DNA from: JAABSQ01 sp041642315
GTDB lineage: Bacteria > Desulfobacterota > Desulfobacteria > Desulfobacterales > Desulfococcaceae
DNA length: 24,650 nt
Reading direction: 5' to 3'
NCBI GenBank assembly: GCA_041642315.1
Contig: JBEPWQ010000021.1
Coordinates: 1 to 24,650, forward strand
Notes under the pieces: model-generated
Database searches by the model: none
What the model saw: the letters and a program-made list of their open reading frames with translations, nothing else
Told to the model about the DNA's origin: nothing
Shown: positions 5,866 through 12,539 of the stretch, one piece after another
How positions within the stretch are numbered: position 1 is the stretch's first letter
How the letters are laid out: each line of letters begins with the position of its first letter
Translations under genes and position numbers: made by a program

Positions 5866-7377
5866 ATGGAGAACCTGAGCCCGCATTTTCCTGCTTTGAT
5901 CATCATCGTCCCGCTGATCGCGGCCCTGTTGACCTCGGCGGCGGGATGGCTGAACCGGCGCCTCTGTTTTCCGTTCGCCGCTTTGGGCCTGTTCACTTCT
6001 CTTCTGGTCTCGACAGGATTGCTGGCGTCGGTTCTGGACAAGGAGGTCATTCTCTACCGGCTCGGGGGATGGCCGGCGCCCTGGGGGATTCTCTACCGCA
6101 TCGACCGCCTCAACGGCCTGGTCCTGGTGGTCATCTTCTTTGTCGCCTTTCTGAACCTGATCGCCAACAAACGGACCGTTGAGGAGTCTTTCCCCGAACA
6201 GCTCGGCGGGTTCTACGCCCTGTATGTGCTCTTCGTCACCGGGCTGTCGGGCATGGTCGCCACCGGCGACGCCTTCAACCTGTATGTACTGCTGGAAATC
6301 TCCTCTCTGACCGGGTATGCCCTGATCGGCATCGGCAATGAACGGGCCCCCCTGGCCGGGCTCAATTATCTTTTCATGGGCACGATCGGGGCCAGTCTTT
6401 ATTTGCTGGGAATCGGGTTTCTGTATCTGATGACCGGCTCCCTCAACATGACCGACATCGCTTCCCTTCTGCCCGGGTTCTACGGTTCCCCGGTGATGGT
6501 GCTGGCGTTTCTGCTCTGCATGACCGGGCTTTTCATCAAGATGGCGCTGTTTCCCCTCCATGCCTGGCTGCCCAACGCCTATTCCTTTTCGCCCTCGGCC
6601 TCCATCGGGGTGATCGCGCCTTTGACCACCAAGGTGATGATCTATGTGATGATCCGAATCACCTTCGATGTTTTCACCCCGGATTTCTCCTTCAAAATGA
6701 TGCACCTGGGCGAGGTGATGGTCTGGCTGGCGGTGGCGGCCATCATTATGGGGTCGCTGTTCGCGCTGGCCCAAACCCGCCTGAAGCGGATGCTCACCTA
6801 TGTGATCATCGCCGAAGTCGGCTACATGGTGGGCGGGTTCTGGCTCGGCAACCGTATGGCGGTGACCGGGGCGGTGCTTCATATTCTGAATGATGCGGTG
6901 ATGACGCTCTGCATTTTTCTGGCCGCCGGGGCGGTGGTGTATCAGATATGCGGGGATGATTTCGAGGACCTCAAAGGGCTCTTTCGGAAAATGCCCATCT
7001 CCATGGCCGCATTTACGGTGGCGGCCCTGTCGCTGATCGGGGTGCCCCCCACCTGCGGGTTTTTCAGCAAATGGTATTTGATCTCCGGCGGCATCGCCGC
7101 GGGTCATTACGGGTTTGTGGTTGCACTGCTGTTCAGCAGCCTGGTGAATGCGGTTCTCTTTTTCCGAATCATTGAAATCGGCTATTTCGAACCCTTTTCG
7201 GAAGGGGAGGGGGGCCACGGCGAACACCACGGGCCTCCGGCCATGGAAATCCGGGAAGCCCCGGCGGGCATGCTGGCCTGCCTTCTGCTGGCGGCGGTGT
7301 CGTTGATTGTTCTGGGGATCTATACCGGGGATATCGTCACCCGGATCATCGATCTGGCGATTCCACCGGCCATATGA
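5866..7377 (+). CDS. mrpD: Na+/H+ antiporter subunit D, first copy (MrpD, NuoN/NuoL family)
   Basis: Proton-channel subunit of 503 aa with about 14 transmembrane helices. It carries the conserved ionisable residues of the antiporter family: E144 in LLEISSLTGYALIG (helix 5), K225 in GLFIKMALFPLHAWLP (helix 7) and K256 in APLTTKVMIY (helix 8). Near the C-terminus (about 445-460) there is a Gly/His/Glu-rich loop (EGEGGHGEHHG) between helices. GGGAACGC precedes the ATG at 5866, a weak but usable ribosome site. It is the first of three D-like subunits in the operon. Start, length and residues are all typical for MrpD. Confidence 0.92.
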   Translation: MENLSPHFPALIIIVPLIAALLTSAAGWLNRRLCFPFAALGLFTSLLVSTGLLASVLDKEVILYRLGGWPAPWGILYRIDRLNGLVLVVIFFVAFLNLIANKRTVEESFPEQLGGFYALYVLFVTGLSGMVATGDAFNLYVLLEISSLTGYALIGIGNERAPLAGLNYLFMGTIGASLYLLGIGFLYLMTGSLNMTDIASLLPGFYGSPVMVLAFLLCMTGLFIKMALFPLHAWLPNAYSFSPSASIGVIAPLTTKVMIYVMIRITFDVFTPDFSFKMMHLGEVMVWLAVAAIIMGSLFALAQTRLKRMLTYVIIAEVGYMVGGFWLGNRMAVTGAVLHILNDAVMTLCIFLAAGAVVYQICGDDFEDLKGLFRKMPISMAAFTVAALSLIGVPPTCGFFSKWYLISGGIAAGHYGFVVALLFSSLVNAVLFFRIIEIGYFEPFSEGEGGHGEHHGPPAMEIREAPAGMLACLLLAAVSLIVLGIYTGDIVTRIIDLAIPPAI

Positions 7378-7429
7378 AATGGAATGAGAACGGATCTGCA
7401 CTGAAACGGACATCGGCTGAGCGAAACCT

Positions 7430-8911
7430 ATGAACAACATCCTCTCCCTTACACCGCTTCTGGCGGTGCTGACCTCCTTGCTGGCGGTGCCCGGGATTAT
7501 CCTGAGCCGCAGTCCCAATGTGCGCGAAGGGTGGACTTTTGCCGCCGCCCTGGCCAAATTCGGAATCGTCGTTTCCATGATTCCGATGGTCCTCAGCGGG
7601 GTTCGGTTGGAATATACCCTGGCCGAGGTCCTGCCGGGGCTGGGAATCACCTTTCGGGTGGATGCCTTCGGAATGCTTTTCGCGGTAGTGGCCTCTTCTT
7701 TGTGGATTGTTACGTCGGCCTATTCCATCGGGTACATGCGGGGGCTTCATGAGCACAGCCAGACCCGGTACTTCTGTTTTTTCGCTCTGGCCTTGTCGGC
7801 CACACTCGGGGTCGCCTTTGCCGGCAACCTGTTCACCCTCTATCTTTTTTATGAAGCCCTCAGCTTCGCCACCTATCCTCTGGTCACCCACCACCAGGAC
7901 CGGGAGGCGAGAAGCTCGGGCCGCAAATACCTTTTCTACATTCTGGGCGGCTCCATCGCTTTTGTGCTTCCGGCCATGCTGACGGCTTACCATTTGACCG
8001 GCACCCTCGATTTCACGCCCCAGGGATTCATGGGCGGCATCGAATCCAAATCGACCCTGCTGGTTCTGCTGCTTCTGTTTGTATTCGGATTTGCCAAGGC
8101 GGGGATCATGCCGATGCATTCCTGGCTGCCGGCCGCCATGGTGGCCCCGACCCCGGTCAGCGCGCTTTTGCATGCGGTGGCGGTAGTCAAGGTGGGGGCC
8201 TTCTGCGTGGTCCGGATCATCACCGGGGTCTTCGGCACCGACCTTCTGGCCGCCTTTCATTTCGATACCCTGATCTGCGTCATCGCGTCGGTGACCATTC
8301 TGACGTCTTCGCTGATCGCCCTGACCCAGGATGAACTCAAGCGTCGGCTGGCCTTTTCCACCATCGGGCAGCTCTCCTACATTGTCCTCGGGGTGGCGCT
8401 GCTGTCCCAGGCGGGGATGACCGGCGGAATGCTCCACATCGCCATGCACGCCTTCGGCAAGATCACCCTCTTTTTTTGCGCCGGGGCCATATTCGTGGCC
8501 ACCGGGATCAAGCACATCAGCGGCATGGTCGGGATCGGCCGGCGCATGCCGGTGACTATGGGGGCCTTTTTCCTGGGGTCTCTCAGTGTGATCGGGCTTC
8601 CCCCGGCCGGCGGATTCATCAGCAAGTGGCACCTGGTGCTGGGCACGGTGCAGGCCCACCAGTATGCCATGCTGGTGGTGCTTCTGGCTAGTTCGCTGTT
8701 GAACGCGGCCTATTTTCTGCCGATCGTCTACCGGGCTTTTTTCTGCACTCCGGGCGAAGCGATGTTCGACAACCGGATCGCCGAGGCTCCCGTCTGGTGC
8801 CTGGCGCCGCTGGTGGTGACCGCGGTCGGGTCGGTGGTCCTCTTTTTTTACCCCCAGCCCTTTCTGCGGCTGGCGGCGTCGGCGGTCCGGACCCTGACCG
8901 GAGGAGGATAA
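7430..8911 (+). CDS. Na+/H+ antiporter subunit D, second copy (proton-channel subunit)
   Basis: A 493-aa paralogue of the preceding subunit, with about 14 helices. E142 in LFYEALSFATYPLV, K223 in FAKAGIMPMHSWLP and K254 in AVAVVKVGAFCV are the helix 5, 7 and 8 ionisable residues. The segment MVAPTPVSALLHAVAVVKVG is closer to the MrpA/NuoL style (APTPVSALLHAATMVKAG) than to MrpD, so this protein may stand in for the proton-channel half of MrpA. It lacks the long C-terminal extension of MrpA; those parts are encoded upstream. A 52-bp gap separates it from D1; I see no clear terminator or promoter in it. Confidence 0.9.
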   Translation: MNNILSLTPLLAVLTSLLAVPGIILSRSPNVREGWTFAAALAKFGIVVSMIPMVLSGVRLEYTLAEVLPGLGITFRVDAFGMLFAVVASSLWIVTSAYSIGYMRGLHEHSQTRYFCFFALALSATLGVAFAGNLFTLYLFYEALSFATYPLVTHHQDREARSSGRKYLFYILGGSIAFVLPAMLTAYHLTGTLDFTPQGFMGGIESKSTLLVLLLLFVFGFAKAGIMPMHSWLPAAMVAPTPVSALLHAVAVVKVGAFCVVRIITGVFGTDLLAAFHFDTLICVIASVTILTSSLIALTQDELKRRLAFSTIGQLSYIVLGVALLSQAGMTGGMLHIAMHAFGKITLFFCAGAIFVATGIKHISGMVGIGRRMPVTMGAFFLGSLSVIGLPPAGGFISKWHLVLGTVQAHQYAMLVVLLASSLLNAAYFLPIVYRAFFCTPGEAMFDNRIAEAPVWCLAPLVVTAVGSVVLFFYPQPFLRLAASAVRTLTGGG

Positions 8912-8915
8912 TCCG

Positions 8916-9056
8916 ATGGATGAAAATAGAAAGATCCATGAATCGAATCCGGATGAGCTGCACCATGAGCCGGTGAAGGGGTATCCGACCGCCTTCGGCC
9001 TCGCCATGGCATTGGCCACGCTTTATCTGGTTTATGTCTTTGCAACCAGCCTCTAA
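8916..9056 (+). CDS. 46-aa single-helix membrane protein of the antiporter operon
   Basis: ATG 8916 to TAA 9054-9056, 46 codons plus stop. GAGGAGG at 8901-8907 is placed 8 nt before the ATG, a strong site, and the gene begins 4 nt after the previous stop. The protein has a charged, His/Glu-rich N-terminal half (about 1-22, including DELHHEPVKG) and one hydrophobic helix (about 24-44, FGLAMALATLYLVYVF). It is not recognised as a known family; the layout is like small accessory subunits of oxidases and antiporters. A role as an accessory Mrp subunit is inferred from position, strong ribosome site and topology only. Confidence 0.7.
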   Translation: MDENRKIHESNPDELHHEPVKGYPTAFGLAMALATLYLVYVFATSL

Positions 9057-9082
9057 TCTGAAACGGCATCCATGAGGCGGAT

Positions 9083-9328
9083 ATGAAAAAAGAGATCAAG
9101 ATCTTCGACAATCCCAAAAACGTGAAGCGGCTTCTCTGGGGCTTCTATCTGTCCCTGGCGGTGCTGATAGCGGCGGATTTTTTCGTCCACAAGCACGCGG
9201 AATTTCCCTGGGCCGGTCGGCACCAGTTCTTCGCGGCCTTCGGGTTCGTCTCCTGCGTTCTGGTGATCACCATCGCCAAAATTCTGCGGTTTTTCGTGAA
9301 ACGGCGGGAAGACTATTATGATGACTGA
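9083..9328 (+). CDS. 81-aa two-helix membrane protein of the antiporter operon
   Basis: Begins with a basic amphipathic segment (KKEIKIFDNPKNVKRL), followed by helix 1 (about 18-35), a short loop with FVHKHAEFPWAGR (about 34-46), helix 2 (about 48-68) and a charged tail ending RREDYYDD. I recall similar small proteins in this position in Desulfobacterota antiporter clusters, but have no name for the family. Its stop (9326-9328) lies inside the next gene, whose ATG is at 9318: an 11-nt overlap, so the two are tightly coupled. A structural or assembly subunit for D3 is the simplest inference. Confidence 0.8.
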   Translation: MKKEIKIFDNPKNVKRLLWGFYLSLAVLIAADFFVHKHAEFPWAGRHQFFAAFGFVSCVLVITIAKILRFFVKRREDYYDD

Positions 9329-11096
9329 TGTCTGGATGCATCCGGCTCTTGTTTTCCTGATCGGCGGCCTGCTGGTGCCGCTGATGCCCGCCTATGCCAA
9401 GCGGGGGATGATGCTGTTTCTGCCCGCCGCGGCCCTGGCGGTGCTCTTCAGTCTGCCCAACGATACCTATTGGGTTTACCGGGTGCTCGGGTATGAGCTG
9501 ATTCTGGGGCGGATCGACGCCCTCAGCCGCGTTTTCGCTTATATTTTCGTGCTCATCTCATTCATCGCCTTTCTCTTCGCCCTCAAAGTGGAGGACGACC
9601 TTCAGCACACCGCCGCCTTCGCCTATGCCGGCGGGGCCCTCGGGGTCACCTTCGCCGGGGATTTCTTCTCCCTCTACATTTTCTGGGAAATCATGGCGGT
9701 CGCCTCCACCTTTCTGATCCTGGCCCGCCGGACCGAGCGGTCCCAGGCCGCGGCCTATCGGTATATCCTGGTTCACCTGCTGGGCGGGCTTTTTCTGCTG
9801 GCCGGCATCATCCTGTATGCCCATGACACCGGCGGGGTGGCGATTCAAAAACTGACGCTCTCCGGCCCCGGGTCCTGGCTGATATTCATCGGCATCGCCC
9901 TGAACGCCGCCATTCCCCCCCTGCATCCCTGGCTTCAGGACGCCTATCCCGAGGCCACCCCCACCGGGTCGGTTTTTCTGAGCGCATTTACCACCAAGAG
10001 CGCGGTCTATGTCATGGCCCGGATTTTTCCCGGCACCGAACTCCTGATCTGGCTGGGGGCTTTCATGACGATTTTTCCGGTATTTTATGCGGAGATTGAA
10101 AACGATATTCGGCGGGTGCTCTCCTACAGCCTGATGAATCAGGTCGGGTTCATGATGTGCGGCATCGGCATCGGCACCCAGCTGGCCATCAACGGCGCCG
10201 TCTCCCACGCCTTCTGCCATATCCTATATAAGGCACTGCTGTTTATGGCGGCCGGATCGGTGCTTCATGTGACCGGCAAAATCAAGTGCACCGAAATCGG
10301 CGGGCTCTACAAGACCATGCCCCTGACCTGCCTCTTTTGCCTGGTGGGCGCGGCCTCGATTTCGGCCTTTCCGCTCTTTAACGGGTTCGTCAGCAAGTCG
10401 ATGATCATCAGCGCCGCGGGCCACGAACACATCCCCATCGCCTGGCTCATGCTCCAGTTCGCCTCGGCCGGAGTGATCGCCCATGCCGGGATCAAGGTGC
10501 CTTTCTTCACCTTTTTCGGCCACGATTCGGGCATTCGGGCCAAGGAACCGCCGGTCAACATGCTGATCGCGATGGGAATCGCGGCGTTTCTGTGCGTGTT
10601 TCTCGGGGTTTTTCCTCAACCGCTATACAGCATTCTTCCGTATCCGGTGGATTATGTGCCCTATACCGGGGCCCATGTGGTGGGGCAGCTACAGCTTCTC
10701 ATGTTCGGGATGTTCGCCTTCGCCCTGATGATCCGGTCCGGGTACTACCCGCCCGAGGTCCGTGCGATCAATCTGGACGTCGACTGGTTCTACCGGATCG
10801 GCGGGCGGATCTTTCAAGGCGCCGCGGACCGGGGGCTGAACGGATTAAACGGCATCGCCGATCAGCTCCTGAATCGAAAGCTGACCGGGTCGGTCTGCCG
10901 GTTTGCCCGACAAGCTCCCGCCAACCTGGTCCTCTTCTTCGTCCCGGCTGTTCGGGCCGTCTCCGGGATTTCCAAGGACGAATCCGGGAAGGTACGGGCG
11001 CGCATCCTGGCCGCCTTCGAAACCGGGTCGGTTCCCATCGGATTGAGTGCGGCCGCGGCTACCCTGTTGGTGGTGATTCTATTTTTCTTCACCTGA
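9318..11096 (+). CDS. Na+/H+ antiporter subunit D, third copy, extended (592 aa)
   Basis: Proton-channel family subunit with about 14 helices and a ~90-residue C-terminal extension (about 480-590) ending in one more helix. E124 in LYIFWEIMAVAST (helix 5) and K227 in FTTKSAVYV (helix 8) are kept, but the helix-7 lysine position reads N196 in GIALNAAIPPLHPWLQDAYPEAT, whereas D1 and D2 have lysine there. The PPLHPWLQDAYPEATPTG stretch defines a distinct D-like subgroup. The extension (around DWFYRIGGRIF and NGLNGIADQLLN) is amphipathic and recalls the lateral region of NuoL-type subunits. Two candidate ATGs (9318, 9321) are adjacent. It could bridge modules in place of MrpA; that is inference. 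Confidence 0.9.
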   Translation: MMTDVWMHPALVFLIGGLLVPLMPAYAKRGMMLFLPAAALAVLFSLPNDTYWVYRVLGYELILGRIDALSRVFAYIFVLISFIAFLFALKVEDDLQHTAAFAYAGGALGVTFAGDFFSLYIFWEIMAVASTFLILARRTERSQAAAYRYILVHLLGGLFLLAGIILYAHDTGGVAIQKLTLSGPGSWLIFIGIALNAAIPPLHPWLQDAYPEATPTGSVFLSAFTTKSAVYVMARIFPGTELLIWLGAFMTIFPVFYAEIENDIRRVLSYSLMNQVGFMMCGIGIGTQLAINGAVSHAFCHILYKALLFMAAGSVLHVTGKIKCTEIGGLYKTMPLTCLFCLVGAASISAFPLFNGFVSKSMIISAAGHEHIPIAWLMLQFASAGVIAHAGIKVPFFTFFGHDSGIRAKEPPVNMLIAMGIAAFLCVFLGVFPQPLYSILPYPVDYVPYTGAHVVGQLQLLMFGMFAFALMIRSGYYPPEVRAINLDVDWFYRIGGRIFQGAADRGLNGLNGIADQLLNRKLTGSVCRFARQAPANLVLFFVPAVRAVSGISKDESGKVRARILAAFETGSVPIGLSAAAATLLVVILFFFT

Positions 11097-11109
11097 ATCG
11101 AGGCTCGAT
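11097..11109. repeat. 13-bp perfect palindrome after the last antiporter gene
   Basis: ATCGAG-G-CTCGAT directly follows the stop codon of D3 and sits 31 bp before the cyclic-nucleotide-fold gene. No T-tract follows, so it is not a convincing terminator. It may be chance or a small regulatory site. Confidence 0.3.
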
Positions 11110-11139
11110 CTGGAAACGTCAATTTCAAAGGAGACGCAA

Positions 11140-11616
11140 ATGGCCACCGTAGATGATTTAAAAGGCATTGTATTGCTGAGCCATCTCACCGAGGAGATGA
11201 AAGAAAAGCTCCTGCCCCATATCGCGCTTCGGCAGTACCGGCAGGATGAATTCGTATTTCGGGAGGGTGAACCGGCCGCCAACTTCTTTTTTCTCAAGGC
11301 CGGCAAGGTGGTGCTCGAAAAGCGCCTGTCGGATAAAATGACCGTCACCTTCGGATCGGTCAAGCCCGGCTATTCCTTCGGATGGTCCGCCATGCTCCGC
11401 CAGCCTTACACCACCGAGGCGATCTGCTCGGAGCCGTCCGAGATCCTGGTGCTGGATGCCGACAAAACCCACGATATCATGGAAGCGGACAACGCGTTGG
11501 GGTTCATCTTCAGCCAGCGCCTCCTGCAGGTGATCAAGAAACGGCTCGAAGTGCGGACGGATCAGTTCGTGAAGGCGATCGCGAACAATCCGGAGTGTAT
11601 GGTGCTGCTGGAGTAG
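11140..11616 (+). CDS. Free-standing cyclic nucleotide-binding-fold protein (Crp/CNMP effector domain, no DNA-binding domain)
   Basis: A 158-aa cytosolic protein made of one cNMP-binding beta-roll (about 5-125) and a C-terminal helix. Seen: HIALRQYRQDEFVFREGEPAANFFFLKAGKVVL, the typical first half of the fold, and GYSFGWSAML in place of the phosphate-binding cassette. In true cAMP binders the cassette contains FGE and a downstream Arg; here they read FGW and PYTTEAI, so cAMP binding as in Crp is doubtful. There is no helix-turn-helix, kinase or channel domain. AAAGGAG (11127-11133) lies 6 nt before the ATG, and the gene follows D3 by 43 bp on the same strand. A regulatory partner of the antiporter is inferred from position. 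Confidence 0.85.
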   Translation: MATVDDLKGIVLLSHLTEEMKEKLLPHIALRQYRQDEFVFREGEPAANFFFLKAGKVVLEKRLSDKMTVTFGSVKPGYSFGWSAMLRQPYTTEAICSEPSEILVLDADKTHDIMEADNALGFIFSQRLLQVIKKRLEVRTDQFVKAIANNPECMVLLE

Positions 11617-11649
11617 GATGGGGCTGAAGCGTCGAACAGACGGATTTTA

Positions 11650-12063
11650 TCATTCGGTCTTTATTCCTGTCTTCAGTTTCTCCCAGAACCTACGCGGAGA
11701 AAGAATATCCATTTTCGAAACCTTGTCGAGTTCGAGCAGGGCTTTGTCGCCTGTGACAAAATATTCCGCACCCCCATTCAGTGCGGAAGCCAGAATCGGA
11801 ATATCGTCGGCATCCGAAAAATCGATGTTCAGGGTATCTGTAGAGGTCGAACAGATCGCATCCTGCCGGAGCAGATCAGAAAAATCGGAAACGATATCTT
11901 CTGGAAGACCGATTTTGTCGGTCAGAGTCCGACAAAGCTCATTCAGCAAGGGGATGGATATGACCAGCTGAGGAGAGGAGAGAACCGCCCGCATCACATC
12001 AGCGCACAGCCCCCGGGTCGCCACCGCGCTGACCAAGACGTTCGTGTCCAGAAAGACCTTCAC
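11650..12063 (-). CDS. PIN-domain toxin of a type II toxin-antitoxin pair (COG1569-like)
   Basis: Probable Mg2+-dependent ribonuclease toxin, 137 aa. PIN-domain acidic residues are visible: D6 in FLDTNVLVSA, E42 in LLNELCR, D84/D86/D87 in DFSDADDIPILASAL and D106 in FVTGDKALL, with an LSPRRFWEKL C-terminal segment typical of the COG1569 group. The GTG start at 12063 overlaps the antitoxin stop (GTGA, 12060-12063), the usual coupled arrangement. All key residues are present, so the toxin is probably functional. Its 3' end faces the cNMP-fold gene across a 33-bp gap; I see no strong terminator there. Confidence 0.92.
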   Translation of the reverse strand: MKVFLDTNVLVSAVATRGLCADVMRAVLSSPQLVISIPLLNELCRTLTDKIGLPEDIVSDFSDLLRQDAICSTSTDTLNIDFSDADDIPILASALNGGAEYFVTGDKALLELDKVSKMDILSPRRFWEKLKTGIKTE

Positions 12064-12281
12064 GAAATATCTTCGAAAACATCTTCATCCGTCAGGTACC
12101 CTCGGGCCTCGGAAAACGGCAGAGCCCGTTTGCGTATCCTTTCGAATTTTTCAAGGCGCAGCTGGCGGCGAAGCGCTTCCCGGGCGATTTCGCTTCGGGT
12201 TTTTCCGGAGCGTTCACTGGCTTCGGCAAGGAGTGCTTCCAGGCTAGGGTCGAGACGAATGGTTAATGAGGCTGTCTTCAT
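12060..12281 (-). CDS. Ribbon-helix-helix antitoxin (CopG/Arc type) of the PIN toxin
   Basis: A 73-aa protein. Residues ~1-45 are an RHH DNA-binding domain: the beta strand SLTIRLDPSLEALL, then EASERSGKTRSEIAREALRRQL. The tail (about 46-73) is acidic, including LTDEDVFEDIS, and is expected to wrap and inhibit the PIN toxin encoded next. The ATG at 12281 has no ribosome site, and the promoter -10 box is only 7 nt upstream, suggesting a leaderless transcript. RHH antitoxins normally repress their own operon by binding at the promoter. Confidence 0.9.
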   Translation of the reverse strand: MKTASLTIRLDPSLEALLAEASERSGKTRSEIAREALRRQLRLEKFERIRKRALPFSEARGYLTDEDVFEDIS

Positions 12282-12288
12282 GTCTTAC

Positions 12289-12317
12289 AATGTATTGCAT
12301 ATGATATCTTTTGTCAA
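12289..12317 (-). promoter_or_regulatory. Promoter and probable operator of the RHH/PIN operon
   Basis: On the minus strand TTGACA (12312-12317), a 17-bp spacer and TACATT (12289-12294) form a good sigma70-type promoter. The expected start falls at about 12282, next to the ATG at 12281. The spacer contains the overlapping palindromes CATATG (12298-12303) and GATATC (12303-12308), a plausible binding site for the RHH antitoxin. Confidence 0.65.
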
Positions 12318-12539
12318 ATGATGATCACGGTTCTCCGGAATCGCCGGTTGGGATGTTCCCTCAAGATATCGGCTGCTGTCGGACGCAGATGGCACCAGCG
12401 GTCTCCAATGTATTCGATCACGACCATGCAGTTGAGGAGTCCCTTCAGCATTCCGTCCGCCGTGGACACCAAAGCCCGCTTCGGGCATACTCTCTTGAAC
12501 ACAATAATTCGGTTGTTCGAGCGCTAAAAAGAGGAAAAG
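12318..12539. other. Non-coding spacer with no recognised gene
   Basis: This 222-bp stretch lies between the divergent antitoxin promoter and the adaptor gene. Open frames exist on both strands (for example minus-strand 12502-12314) but lack ribosome sites and resemble nothing I know. A small hairpin, GCCCG-CTT-CGGGC at 12474-12486, has three Ts after it on the minus strand and is too weak to call a terminator. An AGAGGA ribosome site for the next gene lies at its right end. It must contain the promoter of the efflux operon, but I cannot pick out convincing -35/-10 boxes. Confidence 0.4.

Noticed and set aside
5413..7650. 745-codon and similar long open frames antisense to the antiporter genes (also 4274-5440 and 7346-9019)
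   Set aside because: Low-complexity His/Gln/Gly/Asp/Arg-rich translations, no ribosome sites, and exact complementarity to well-supported membrane subunit genes.
12474..12486. GCCCG-CTT-CGGGC hairpin as a terminator
   Set aside because: Stem of only 5 bp, three-base T run on one strand, and no gene ending there.
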